Both the position numbers and the translations under genes were made by a program. 64,000 nucleotides of DNA from positions 930,001 through 994,000 of the forward strand of contig CAWIJK010000002.1 of assembly GCA_963836375.1 (NCBI GenBank), read 5' to 3'. Under the pieces are notes generated by a model. That model was not told where the DNA came from. It searched no databases and saw only the letters and a program-made list of their open reading frames with translations. Source of the DNA: CAWIJK01 sp963836375. GTDB taxonomy: Bacteria; Actinomycetota; Acidimicrobiia; Acidimicrobiales; RAAP-2. Of the stretch, positions 35,071-44,133 are shown one piece after another; position 1 is the stretch's first letter, and each line of letters opens with the position of its first letter.

Positions 35071-36465
35071 TCACGACGCGCCGGCGGGCACCGGAGCGGC
35101 CGCTTCGGGCACCGGCATGAGCACGTTCATCACCACGTAGCTCACGACGACGGCCCCGATGATGACGGGCGCAACGGCCACCGCGTCCTTGGCCAGCAAG
35201 AGGGTGGGCAGCAGCACTGAGGAGACTGGGAGCCGCAGCATCGCCGCGGTCATGGCCCCCATGCAGATGCCGATGGCCGGCACCAGGGCCAAACCCGGCA
35301 GGTGGGAGGCGGCGATGCCGCCGGCCGCCCCGAGCAGGAGCGAGGGGAAGATGGGTCCGCCCCGGAAGCTGCTCAGCGATAGTGCGTAGGCCGCCCCCTT
35401 GCAGAGCACCAGCAGCACGAGCGCCTTGACCGTCCAGCTCGAGGCGCTGGCGATCAACGGTGCGGTGAAGCTCTGCCCTGAGAACAAGACGTCGGTGACC
35501 GGACGCCCGGTCGCCTCGGCGAAGATGATCGCCAGGGCCCCGATGGCCAGCCCCAGGACCGGCATGAGGACCACCATCTTGGGCTCGACCCGGGCCCGCA
35601 CGAAAAAGGCCGTCTGGCGGATGGCGAAGGCCACGAAGGGGATGACCAGACCGAGGACCAGGGCCCAACCCAGGTCGGCCAGGGTGGGCCTGGGGAAGGC
35701 GGGCAGGCTCGGGATCGAAAGCGTGGCCGAACCGAGACCGGTCCACTGGCCGAGGCCGATGAACACGAGCGATCCGATGGCCGCCGCCAGCAGTCCGGGC
35801 AACAGCACCAGCGAGAGCAGCGGGCCGCCCAGGCCGATGGCCTCCATCATGAACACGGCGGCCACGATCGGTGACCCGAGGATCGTCCCCAGGGCGGCGA
35901 AGCTCCCGGCGGCGGCGAACACCGTCTGGGCCATCATCGGGGTGTCTTTATTGGCCAGCCGGATGGTCAGCACGGCCAGTCCCCCGCCGAGGGCGATCAG
36001 GGGAGCCTCGGGGCCGAGGACGACACCGAGACCGAGGGTCCCCAGCGCGGCCAGGATCACCCCCGGCAGGGCCTTGGGCTCGGTCATGCCGGCCCCGAAC
36101 GGGTCGGCCGGCGAGTGGCCGCCGCGCCCGGGAAGCCGGGTGATGAACAGCGCCACCAGCACCCCGCTCAGGGCCAGCAGCGGGAGCGGCCACCACACGG
36201 GGGTGCCGTGGAAGCCGAACTTTTCGGGCAGCGAGTCGTAGAACCAGTGCTGGAGGTGGTTGACCAGCTGCATGAAGCCGAAGGCCACGGCGGAGATCGG
36301 TGCGCCGAGCAGGGCCGCCAGGATCAGCAGTCGGATGTAGCCCTTGTCCCGCAGCATGGCCGCCACCCCGCCGAGCCCGGTCGGGCCCGGGGCGGGTTGT
36401 GCCGGCGGGCTCTTCGCGGCGGGGTCCGTTTGGGCCGGGCCCGGGTTCGCCCGAGGGTCGCTCAC
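35071..36465 (-). CDS. ClC family chloride channel/transporter
   Basis: A 464-residue polytopic protein. ClC hallmarks are 'GRGGHSP' (GxGxP-like), 'LGPEAPLIALGGG' carrying the gating-position glutamate in a G-(x)-E-(x)-P context, and 'FRGGPIFPSLLLGAAGG' from the second repeat half (GxFxP-like). More than ten hydrophobic helices are visible. The first ~40 residues are Pro/Ala-rich and cytoplasmic. No CBS domains follow. GTG 36465 is used, with 'VGVVVS' codons upstream as alternatives. Whether it is channel or H+/Cl- exchanger cannot be settled. Confidence 0.9.
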   Translation of the reverse strand: MSDPRANPGPAQTDPAAKSPPAQPAPGPTGLGGVAAMLRDKGYIRLLILAALLGAPISAVAFGFMQLVNHLQHWFYDSLPEKFGFHGTPVWWPLPLLALSGVLVALFITRLPGRGGHSPADPFGAGMTEPKALPGVILAALGTLGLGVVLGPEAPLIALGGGLAVLTIRLANKDTPMMAQTVFAAAGSFAALGTILGSPIVAAVFMMEAIGLGGPLLSLVLLPGLLAAAIGSLVFIGLGQWTGLGSATLSIPSLPAFPRPTLADLGWALVLGLVIPFVAFAIRQTAFFVRARVEPKMVVLMPVLGLAIGALAIIFAEATGRPVTDVLFSGQSFTAPLIASASSWTVKALVLLVLCKGAAYALSLSSFRGGPIFPSLLLGAAGGIAASHLPGLALVPAIGICMGAMTAAMLRLPVSSVLLPTLLLAKDAVAVAPVIIGAVVVSYVVMNVLMPVPEAAAPVPAGAS

Positions 36466-36697
36466 GACGACTCCCACCGGCTCGGCCTGGTTGGCTCTCC
36501 GTCGCGCACGTGACCCCCTGGCACAGCGGCTGGGCGAGCGCCGGGCGCCCCCCTCGCCTCGTCGATCGTCCCGACACTGTACCGACACCGCCGCGCCGGG
36601 GCGGACAGGGCCACCGCTCCGTGCTGGCCGTCGCCACAACCGACCCGCCAGTTCGCCGCGGCGGCCCGACGACAAAGGGGTCGCGGCACCCGACCGC

Positions 36698-37696
36698 TCA
36701 GGGCAGGTTGACCCGGGGAACCGGCTGTCCGCGCCGCGCCGCTTCGGCTTTGAGGCGCGGTGCGAGCCGGCGACCCTTGGCCAAGAAGCCCACCGCCACC
36801 TGGAACCGGTTGCCCACCACGCTCCAGTCGGCCAGGGCCCGTTCGACGACCAGACGGGGGCCTGGTGGGCCCGGGAGCAACGAGCCCACCAGGGTGTGGT
36901 TCTCCTGGCCGGTGAACGCCTCGGGATGGCTGTGGAGGGTCAAGCAGGCGGGCCCGCCCGCCAGCTCCGGTGCTCCCGGGCCGATCTCGAGCCGCACCGC
37001 CCCCTCGTCGACGCCGAGGGCGCGAACCGGCACGATCACCGGGTAGCCGTCGGCGTCGACCACCGTGAGGTCGGCCTCGGGGAGCCCAACGGCGTGCACC
37101 GCGACGTGATGCCACGAGGGCGGCGCCGCGAGCCACGGCGGCGGGGGGCGCCCCGGCGGGGCGGGGTCGGAGCGAGGGACCGGGCCCGGGTTCGGGTTCG
37201 ACCACTCCGACGGTGGCGTCGTCAGGCCACGGTCGGTCCACCACCGCAAGCGCAGCGGCGTGATCTCCACCCAGAGCCGAGCGTAGTAAAAGGCCATCCG
37301 ACGGAGCACGAGCCTGGGCTGCCCCTTGGTGACCGCCGGCAGCTTGGCCAGCGATACCCGAACGTACCGGTCGGTGTTCGCCTGGAGGTCGGCGTCGCGC
37401 ACTGCGGCGAGACCCTGGACGAGGACGGTCGGCGGATCCTCCAGGCCGCTCCCGAGCGGATCGGCGAACAAGAGGGCCACCTTCGGATTGCGGCGAGCCC
37501 GCTCCGCCTTGGCCGGATAGGTGAGTCCGGTGGAGACGTCCAGGGTCGTCCCCGTCTCGCCCACATAGGGTGTGACGGGGACGGTGACCGGGTCGCCCGA
37601 ACCGGTCAAGCTGGCGTACTCACAGGTGATCGCCCGGTCGAAGAGCGTCGTCAACTCGTCGGGCCACGGTGGCGCGGTGGGTCCGTTGGTGCTCAC
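36698..37696 (-). CDS. Pyridoxamine 5'-phosphate oxidase-like (FMN/F420 split-barrel) protein
   Basis: A 332-residue protein with two split-barrel regions. The first (~20-145) has 'CEYASLTGSGDPVTVPVTPYV' and 'ERARRNPKVALLFADP', the PPOX-family pattern. A Pro/Gly linker follows (~175-190), and a second barrel-like part has 'DGYPVIVPVRALGVDEGAVRLEIG' and 'ACLTLHSHPEAF'. The family binds FMN or F420, and an F420:NADP reductase is encoded in this window. The GTG start overlaps the stop of a small upstream ORF (GTGA). Substrate unknown. Confidence 0.82.
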   Translation of the reverse strand: MSTNGPTAPPWPDELTTLFDRAITCEYASLTGSGDPVTVPVTPYVGETGTTLDVSTGLTYPAKAERARRNPKVALLFADPLGSGLEDPPTVLVQGLAAVRDADLQANTDRYVRVSLAKLPAVTKGQPRLVLRRMAFYYARLWVEITPLRLRWWTDRGLTTPPSEWSNPNPGPVPRSDPAPPGRPPPPWLAAPPSWHHVAVHAVGLPEADLTVVDADGYPVIVPVRALGVDEGAVRLEIGPGAPELAGGPACLTLHSHPEAFTGQENHTLVGSLLPGPPGPRLVVERALADWSVVGNRFQVAVGFLAKGRRLAPRLKAEAARRGQPVPRVNLP

Positions 37697-37947
37697 GGCA
37701 CGACAACCCGTCTCCCCGTCCCCGCCGCCACGATCCCCCAGGCCGCCCCTCGCCGCCGGCAAACCGACGACCTGACCAGGGCGCCGTGGTACCCCTCGAG
37801 GGCGCCGAAGAGCCCCTGCTCGTGGTTGCCCACGGCCGGCCCGAGGATCGCCGCCCGGGCGTTGACCCAGCGCCCCTCGGCCCCGAAGGCCTCCCGCTCG
37901 ACCAGCGCCCGCTCCTCCACCCGGCCATTATCGACGTTTCGGGGCAT
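37693..37947 (-). CDS. Small hypothetical protein coupled to the split-barrel gene
   Basis: An 84-residue frame whose stop overlaps the next gene's GTG as GTGA, the common linkage in this genome. The sequence is non-repetitive and balanced in charge ('VEERALVEREAFGAEGRWVNARAAILGPAVGNHEQGLF' begins it). ATG 37947 is used, without a strong ribosome binding site. I do not recognise the family. The overlap and the absence of a better frame support it, but it could be non-coding. Confidence 0.5.
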   Translation of the reverse strand: MPRNVDNGRVEERALVEREAFGAEGRWVNARAAILGPAVGNHEQGLFGALEGYHGALVRSSVCRRRGAAWGIVAAGTGRRVVVP

Positions 37948-38137
37948 CGTGGCCTGTGGACAACTCTGCCTCCCGGGGGGCCGAGGAGGACGGGTGGGCC
38001 GACCCGGCCGGCACCCGGCCAGGGTCCCGCCAGGTCGTGGGTGAGCCTCGGTGCGGCGGCCGACCCTTCGGGGGCTGTAACCTCTTGCAGCGTTCTCGGA
38101 ACGGTCTGGGTCCGCACAAGATGAGAGTGAGAGTTCG

Positions 38138-38338
38138 TTGGCTACAGGAACGGTGAAGTTCTTCAATTCCGAGAAGGGCTATGGCTTTATCTCGCGTGAG
38201 CAGGGTGACGACGTGTTCGTCCACTACTCCAATATCCAAGGAGAAGGCTACAAGTCTCTGGCCGAGGGGCAGCAGGTCGAGTTCGACGTTGCTCCCGGTC
38301 GCAAGGGCGAAGAGGCACAGAACGTTCGACCCATCTGA
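38138..38338 (+). CDS. cspA: Cold-shock protein (CspA family), TTG start
   Basis: A 66-residue single OB-fold RNA/DNA chaperone. RNP1 K-G-Y-G-F-I and RNP2 V-F-V-H-Y are exact, within 'GTVKFFNSEKGYGFISRE' and 'DDVFVHYSNIQGEG'. The start is TTG: the family N-terminus MATGTVKFF begins exactly there and no ATG/GTG is suitable. The 5' region has AGAGTGAGAG just upstream. A long leader is expected, as in other csp genes. A strong hairpin terminator follows the stop at once. Confidence 0.95.
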   Translation: MATGTVKFFNSEKGYGFISREQGDDVFVHYSNIQGEGYKSLAEGQQVEFDVAPGRKGEEAQNVRPI

Positions 38339-38353
38339 GCTCTGAGCACCTCG

Positions 38354-38387
38354 AAAAGGACCGCCGGCGATCGCCGGCGGTCCTTTT
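38354..38387. terminator. Strong palindromic terminator after cspA
   Basis: A perfect 34-bp palindrome (two 17-nt arms, AAAAGGACCGCCGGCGA and its complement, no separate loop) starts 16 bp after the cspA stop and ends in TCCTTTT. The stem is GC-rich and flanked by A and T runs on both sides, so it should terminate transcription in either direction. Confidence 0.9.
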
Positions 38388-38498
38388 CGCGCCCGCCGGC
38401 CGACGCGACGCCCCGGGGAGGGCCGACCGGCACCCATTAGGCTCGAGGGGTGAGCGCCTCCTCGCGCGGTAAGTACCGCCCGGACCGACGGGCCGCCG

Positions 38499-40109
38499 GT
38501 GCCTAGGTGGCCCCACCAGCGTCTGGCGGAACTGGCCGCCGGGACACGGGCCCTGGCTGCGGCCGGGCTCCTCCGGCCGATGCGACCCGACACCTTGGCC
38601 CGCGCCGTCCTCGCCGTCGCCCGCGACGGGTTCTCGCCGGCGGCCGCCTACGGGGTGGCCGCCGTCCGCTACCCCGACGCGGTCGCCCTGGTCGATGACC
38701 GGGGCACGCTGACCTTCGCCCAGGTGGCCCGCCACATCGCCGACCTCGCCTCGGTGCTCGAGGTGTCGGGTGTCGGCCCCGGGCACCGGGTCGGCGTGCT
38801 GTGCCGCAATCACCGGGGCTTCGTGCTCACCTCGGCCGCGCTCTCCAGCCTGGGCTCCAACGTCGTCCTGCTCAGCGTGGAGGCCACCGCGGCGGAGGTC
38901 GGGGCGGTGGCCGCCAGCCAGCGCCTCGACCTGGTCGTCCATGACGACGAGTTCGACTCCCGGTTCTCGGCCGGCGACGGACCCTTGGTCCCCCACCGCA
39001 GCGTGGGCGAGTGGGCGAACGGATGGCCCGGCGCCGTGAGGCAACCAGCGCGTCGACGGCTGAGGGTGGCCCGGTTCCCGGGCAGCCACTTCACCCTCCT
39101 CAGCTCGGGGACCACGGGCACCCCCAGGGGGACCTCGAGGCCGGTCCCCCTCAGCATCGACCCCCTCACGGCGCTGGTCACCCGGGTGCCGCTGCGCGTC
39201 CGCGACGTCACCTTGATCGCCTCACCCCTCTTCCACGCCTGGGGGTTCGGGAATCTCGGCCTGGCCATGGTCTTGTCGTCGACGGTCGTCCTCCATCCCC
39301 GCTTCGATCCCGAGGCCACCCTGGCCGCGCTCGACCGGCACCGGGTGCGGGTGCTAGTGGCCGTGCCGGTCATGCTCCAGCGCCTCTTGGAGGTCGACGA
39401 ACGCGTCGACCGCCGCCACGACACGTCGTCGCTCGAGGTCGTCGTCACCAGCGGGTCGGCCCTCCCCGGCCGGCTGGCCACCCGGTTCATGGACCGCTTC
39501 GGCGACATCCTCTACAACGTCTACGGCTCGACCGAGGCTGCATGGGCGTCGATCGCCACCCCGGCCGACCTGCGCCGCAACCCGCAGACCGCCGGCCGGC
39601 CGCCCCAGGGCGTCACCGTCACCGTCGTCGACGAGGACGGCCGGGCCTGTCCACCCGGCCAGGTCGGGCGGGTCGTGGTGCGAAACATCCTGACATCTGA
39701 CTCTGAGACCGGCGGCCCCGCCGCGGGCTTGACCCGGGGGGCGGTGGCCACCGGCGACCTCGGGCACTTCGACCGGTCCGGTCTCCTCTTCGTGGACGGC
39801 CGCGAGGACGACATGGTCGTCTCGGGGGGCGAGAACGTCTACCCCCAGGAGGTGGAGGACGTCCTCTCGGGACACCCCGCCGTCCTCGAGTCGACGGTCA
39901 TCGGGGTCCACGACGAGCGTTTCGGTCAGCGCCTCCGGGCGCTGGTCGTCCTCCGTGACGGACGGACGGCCACCGAGACCGAGGTGAAGGCGTTCGTGCG
40001 GTCCCGGCTCGCCCGCTACAAGGTCCCCCGCGACGTGGAGTTCGTCGACCAGCTCCCCCGGACAGCGACCGGCAAGCCGCTGCGGCGCCGCGCCGACCCC
40101 CCCGGCTGA
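38499..40109 (+). CDS. Acyl-CoA ligase (AMP-dependent synthetase, ANL family)
   Basis: A 536-residue adenylating ligase. Core motifs appear in order: A3 phosphate loop LLSSGTTGTPRG (~205), A5 YGSTEA (~345), A7 'ATGDLGHF' (~415), A8 hinge 'VDGREDDMVVSGGENVYPQEVE', and A10 'RTATGKPLRRR' with the catalytic Lys (~528). It activates a carboxylic acid, probably a fatty acid, to the CoA thioester. An N-terminal ~45-residue helical extension precedes the ligase domain. GTG 38499 is the first start in frame. It resembles the mycobacterial FadD long-chain group, but chain length cannot be judged. Confidence 0.92.
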   Translation: MPRWPHQRLAELAAGTRALAAAGLLRPMRPDTLARAVLAVARDGFSPAAAYGVAAVRYPDAVALVDDRGTLTFAQVARHIADLASVLEVSGVGPGHRVGVLCRNHRGFVLTSAALSSLGSNVVLLSVEATAAEVGAVAASQRLDLVVHDDEFDSRFSAGDGPLVPHRSVGEWANGWPGAVRQPARRRLRVARFPGSHFTLLSSGTTGTPRGTSRPVPLSIDPLTALVTRVPLRVRDVTLIASPLFHAWGFGNLGLAMVLSSTVVLHPRFDPEATLAALDRHRVRVLVAVPVMLQRLLEVDERVDRRHDTSSLEVVVTSGSALPGRLATRFMDRFGDILYNVYGSTEAAWASIATPADLRRNPQTAGRPPQGVTVTVVDEDGRACPPGQVGRVVVRNILTSDSETGGPAAGLTRGAVATGDLGHFDRSGLLFVDGREDDMVVSGGENVYPQEVEDVLSGHPAVLESTVIGVHDERFGQRLRALVVLRDGRTATETEVKAFVRSRLARYKVPRDVEFVDQLPRTATGKPLRRRADPPG

Positions 40110-40151
40110 GCCCCCCCTCTTGGGCGGGCGGCGCCGGGCAGGCGGCGATCC

Positions 40152-40322
40152 TCAGGCGAAGAACAGGGCCCGCAGCACCACCACGACGACCACGATCCCG
40201 AGGGCGATGAGCGCCTTGAAGAAGAGCCGGCGTTCGGTCCGGACGGCCCCGTCGATCTCCCGGTCGAAACTGCCGTCCCTCGGCCCGTCTACTCCCCCAC
40301 CCGGCGCCGTCGCGCCGCTCAC
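40152..40322 (-). CDS. Small single-span membrane protein coupled to the glycosyltransferase
   Basis: A 56-residue protein whose GTG start overlaps the glycosyltransferase stop as GTGA. The first half is polar ('GDGSF'-type, 'DREIDGAVRTERR'), the second a single membrane helix 'LIALGIVVVVVVLRALFF'. Tight coupling suggests an accessory subunit of the glycosyltransferase or its secretion path. Family not recognised. Confidence 0.65.
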   Translation of the reverse strand: MSGATAPGGGVDGPRDGSFDREIDGAVRTERRLFFKALIALGIVVVVVVLRALFFA

Positions 40323-41815
40323 GTCGGCATCACCGCCCGACCGGTCTTCTCGGTCTTCTCCCAGCGCAGTTCGGCCCCCCGGAGCTCTTTGATGTAGGCG
40401 GCAAACGTGATGCAGCAGAGCAGTGGGCCGTAGCCGCCCACGTACACGATCAGCGGACTCAGCACCCTGCCGATCCACAGGCCCTCCACCAGCTTGGCGC
40501 ACAGCGCCACGAGCATGCAGGCGGCCAGCCAGACGAAGGCGAAGAGGATCAGCCACCGTACGTCCTCGACCGTCACCCGGATCCCGACCGCCGAGGCCCC
40601 GTGACGCACCAGCCAGGCGAACAGTTTCGGGAAGCAGGTGTAGGCGATGATGACCAGGCTGATCAGACCAGGGAAGAGGACGGCCTCCCGCCAGCAACGG
40701 CGGGCGACCTCAGGATCGATCATGAGGGCGAAACTGGTGATGAAGACGTAGCTCACGACGTTGATGATCCAAAGCGCCCGGAACACGATCCAGGCCGTCT
40801 TGAAGTCGAGGAAGAAGAGGGCGACGAGCGAGGCCGACGCCAGGACCATCACCAGGGGCAGCAGGAGGACGGCGAACCAGAACAATCCGAACGCCACGCC
40901 GCCGGCATGGCCCTTGGACCTTCGGAACCACAGGTCCGAGAAGGCCTTGGTTGCCTGGACGTTCCCGCGGGCCCACCGGACCCGCTGCTTCCAGAGCGCC
41001 TCGATCGTATGGGGCTCTTCAGCCCAGACGATGGCCTGGGGTTCGAAAACCACCGTGCGTCCCGCCAGCTGAGTCTTCATTGTGGTGAAGGTGTCCTCGG
41101 CCAGCGACGTCGTGTCGATCTGACCGCCGAGCGCCTCGAGGTTCGCCCGCGAGTGGAGCTGGGCGCCGCCGGCGAGACAGGCCACGGCCCCGATCACGTT
41201 CTGCCCCCGTCGGGCGGCGGCCTGGGCGGTGACGTACTCGTAGGCCACGAAACGGTTCAGATAGTTGCCGGGCCGGCTCCCCTCTTTGATATACGCGGTG
41301 ACCGCGCCCACCTTGTCGTCGGCCAGGTGGCGGGTCATCTTGCGGAGCGCTGTCGGCTCGTAGAGCACGTCGGCGTCCATGATGAGCACGGCCTCCATCC
41401 ACTCGTCCTGGAAGGCGGCCCGTAGCCCGTGGTTGAGCGTGTGGGACTTCCCCTGTCCCCCGTGGTCGCGGCGGAGGTAGACCACGTGTCCGGGATACTG
41501 GTCGACCTTGGCCCGCACGACAGCCGGAGTGTCGTCAGTGCTGGCGTCGTCGATCAGGTACACCCGGAGGCACTGGGGCGGGTAGTCCAACGCCATCAAC
41601 CGGTCGATGGTGTGGCCGATGACCGCCGCCTCGTTCCACGCAGGGACCAGGACGGCCGTTCGGGGGAAGTACGGAGCGCACTTGCGGTAGTGGTTCCGCT
41701 TGAAGTGGGCCGCGACCAGCACGAACTGATATGTCGCCACCACTGGGAAGGCGGCGGCGGCCAGCACCAGGACGATCAGGAGCCAACCGACCGCCATCTG
41801 GAGGTCGCCGTTCAC
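40319..41815 (-). CDS. Membrane glycosyltransferase family 2 (processive type)
   Basis: A 498-residue GT-A enzyme. Motifs are 'LIDDASTDDTPAV' (nucleotide-sugar binding), 'LIMDADVLYEP' (DxD), 'SLAEDTFTT' (ED, catalytic base region) and Q-R-V-R-W (QxxRW), the set of processive enzymes such as chitin, hyaluronan or cellulose synthases. A hydrophobic N-terminal helix and about five C-terminal helices embed it, so it may polymerise and export a chain. GTG start; an ATG 18 bp in is possible. It stands next to the hybrid kinase on the other strand. Confidence 0.9.
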   Translation of the reverse strand: MNGDLQMAVGWLLIVLVLAAAAFPVVATYQFVLVAAHFKRNHYRKCAPYFPRTAVLVPAWNEAAVIGHTIDRLMALDYPPQCLRVYLIDDASTDDTPAVVRAKVDQYPGHVVYLRRDHGGQGKSHTLNHGLRAAFQDEWMEAVLIMDADVLYEPTALRKMTRHLADDKVGAVTAYIKEGSRPGNYLNRFVAYEYVTAQAAARRGQNVIGAVACLAGGAQLHSRANLEALGGQIDTTSLAEDTFTTMKTQLAGRTVVFEPQAIVWAEEPHTIEALWKQRVRWARGNVQATKAFSDLWFRRSKGHAGGVAFGLFWFAVLLLPLVMVLASASLVALFFLDFKTAWIVFRALWIINVVSYVFITSFALMIDPEVARRCWREAVLFPGLISLVIIAYTCFPKLFAWLVRHGASAVGIRVTVEDVRWLILFAFVWLAACMLVALCAKLVEGLWIGRVLSPLIVYVGGYGPLLCCITFAAYIKELRGAELRWEKTEKTGRAVMPT

Positions 41816-42135
41816 GCGCCGACGCTCCGCAGGGTCCGGTGGCCGGGGATCAGCTCAGTGCCTCGGGTTCTGATACCGGCCAGCCTACGGCTCACCGGGC
41901 GACACCCAGCGGACGCAACCGCCCCTGGAAAGGGGGAATCGTCCTAGTCTGGTCGGGGCACCCCCGCTCGGTGCGTCGCCGGGCACCGGTGCTACCGGCG
42001 AGGAACGCGACATGGGCACATCTGCTGGTCCTCCCACCGGGCGGTCGGTCGGCGACCGGTCCGTCGCCCGGACGTTGCCCTCCGCCCTCGCCGTCTCCTC
42101 CCCGGTCACCGGGGGCTCGGTGCACGCGGAGTGAG
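41816..42135. other. Divergent intergenic region between glycosyltransferase and hybrid kinase
   Basis: These 320 bp should carry promoters for both genes. I see no clear repeat, palindrome or conserved small ORF. Long open frames here run into the kinase frame but have no coding character. Confidence 0.5.
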
Positions 42136-44073
42136 ATGCCGGCGACCCCGGACCGGCCCCCCCAGCACGCGGTCGGTCGTTGGTGGCTCGACACGTCCTT
42201 ACGCACCAAGGGGCTGATCGTCCTGGCCATCCCGATGGTCACCCTCGTGGCCCTCGGGGTTTCCAACCTCATGCTGTCGACCAAGCTCGATGCCCTGTTC
42301 AGTGCGTCGTCAGCCAGCTCGAATTCCATCTCGGTCGTCAACCAGCGGCTCCAGGTGGTCCTCGACGCCGAGACCAGCGTGCGCGGGTATGTCGCCACCG
42401 GCAATCCGGCCTTCCTGGCGCCCTACGACGCGGCGATCAAAGAGCTCGCCCCAATCGTGCGATCGCACCAGACCACCGGGGGAATCACCGGAGCCCAGTC
42501 ACGGACCTTGCAGGAACTCGGGCTCCGAGAGTTCGCCATCCTCGCCACCCTGCGGGCTGGGACCGCCTCGGGGTCGCTGCGCGCCGGCGCGCTCGACAAG
42601 ATGCTCCTCGAGGACCAGGCGACGGTCGACCACCTCCGGAGCACGGTCGCCTCCATCCAAGCCCGCCAGCGCGCATCGTTGGCTCGGCGCCAGCAACAGG
42701 TCGCCTCGTGGGAGGACGCCTCGAGGGACATCAGCATCGCCGGCCTGTCGGTCGGGATCGCGGCGGGCATCCTGGCCATGCTGCTGTTCATCCACGGGAT
42801 CTCCCGACGGGTGGCGGCGGTGCGCCGGAACACCGACCGATTCATCGCCGGGCAACCACTCGAGCCAATCACCCCGTCCGCCGACGAGATCGGGTTGTTG
42901 GAAGCGGACCTGCTCGAGGCGGCCGACCTCCTGGAACAACGAGAACGCGAGCTCCATTCGGCGCGCGACGAGGCGGTGGCCGCCACCCGCGCCAAAGACC
43001 AGTTCCTCAGCCGTATCAGCCACGAGCTGCGGACGCCGCTGACCGCAGTCCTCGGTTTCGGCCAACTGCTGCAATTCGAGAACCTCAGCCCCGATGACGC
43101 CGACAGCGTCAATCACATCGTCGCCGCCGGCGAGCACCTGCTCGCCCTCATCAACGACGTGCTCGACATCGCCCGCATCGAGACCGGGAACCTCTCGCTC
43201 TCGCTCGAACCGATCCTCCTGAGCGAGGTCGTCGAGGAGTCGGTCTCCCTCATGCGCCCGCTGGCCGACGAGCACCGGGTGACGACCGAGGTGCGCGACC
43301 TCGACGGCTTGGCGGTGCAAGCCGACCGCCAACGCCTCAAGCAGGTGCTCATCAACCTGGTGTCCAATGCCATCAAGTACAACCGGGAGGGGGGAAGCAT
43401 CGTCGTCTCCTCGGTCTCGACGTCCGACGGCACTGTGACGGTCGAGGTGACCGACACCGGCGTCGGCATCGACGAGAAGAACCTCCAACGGCTGTTCCAG
43501 CCGTTCGAGCGGCTGGGGGCCGAGCAGTCGGGCATCGAGGGGGTTGGCGTGGGCCTTTCGTTGTGCCGATCGCTGACCGAGGCTATGCACGGCTCCATCG
43601 AGGCCTCGAGCGAGCTCGGCGAGGGATCGACGTTCTCGGTGACCCTGCCGGCGGCCACCGTGGCCGCGCCGACCGACCGGCGGGACCGTGGTGGGGGCGA
43701 GCCCAAGGACCGGTCGGTCACCGTCATCTACGCCGAGGACAACCTGGCCACCCTGCGAGTCGTCGAACGGGTCTTCGAGCGGAGGCCCGAGACGCTCGAG
43801 GTCGCCCTGCAGGGACGGATGATCCTCAACCTGGCCCGGGAACTGCGGCCTCGGCTCATCCTCCTCGATCTGCATCTCCCCGATCTCAGCGGTGAAGAGG
43901 TGCTCCGGCAGCTCAAGGCCGATCGGGCGACCGCGTCGGTGCCCGTCGTCATCTTGTCGGCCGATGCCACCCCGGGGCGGCTCGAGCGGCTGCTCGACGA
44001 GGGCGCGGCGGCTTGTCTCCCAAAACCGCTCAACGTCGCCGATCTCATCGCCATACTCGACCGGTTGCCGTGA
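42136..44073 (+). CDS. Hybrid sensor histidine kinase with CHASE3-like sensor and receiver
   Basis: A 645-residue membrane kinase. An N-terminal helix (~20-45), an extracytoplasmic CHASE3-like helical region (~45-195, 'VVLDAETSVRGYVATGNPAFLAPYDAA'), a second helix, HAMP (~215-270), a HisKA domain with phospho-acceptor H296 (SHELRTPL), HATPase_c with 'NLVSNAIKYN' and 'TDTGVGID', and a C-terminal receiver with D578 ('LLDLHLPDLSG') and Lys of 'PKPLN'. The hybrid has no HPt, so its phosphate should pass to another receiver or stay in the protein. The nearest free receiver is in the REC-PIG-L fusion encoded ~1.8 kb away. Confidence 0.93.
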   Translation: MPATPDRPPQHAVGRWWLDTSLRTKGLIVLAIPMVTLVALGVSNLMLSTKLDALFSASSASSNSISVVNQRLQVVLDAETSVRGYVATGNPAFLAPYDAAIKELAPIVRSHQTTGGITGAQSRTLQELGLREFAILATLRAGTASGSLRAGALDKMLLEDQATVDHLRSTVASIQARQRASLARRQQQVASWEDASRDISIAGLSVGIAAGILAMLLFIHGISRRVAAVRRNTDRFIAGQPLEPITPSADEIGLLEADLLEAADLLEQRERELHSARDEAVAATRAKDQFLSRISHELRTPLTAVLGFGQLLQFENLSPDDADSVNHIVAAGEHLLALINDVLDIARIETGNLSLSLEPILLSEVVEESVSLMRPLADEHRVTTEVRDLDGLAVQADRQRLKQVLINLVSNAIKYNREGGSIVVSSVSTSDGTVTVEVTDTGVGIDEKNLQRLFQPFERLGAEQSGIEGVGVGLSLCRSLTEAMHGSIEASSELGEGSTFSVTLPAATVAAPTDRRDRGGGEPKDRSVTVIYAEDNLATLRVVERVFERRPETLEVALQGRMILNLARELRPRLILLDLHLPDLSGEEVLRQLKADRATASVPVVILSADATPGRLERLLDEGAAACLPKPLNVADLIAILDRLP

Positions 44074-44133
44074 CTGACCGCCCGGGTCGACCGCCGGTGC
44101 CCCGCACCGCGTGCGCTGGCCACCCGGAGCGTC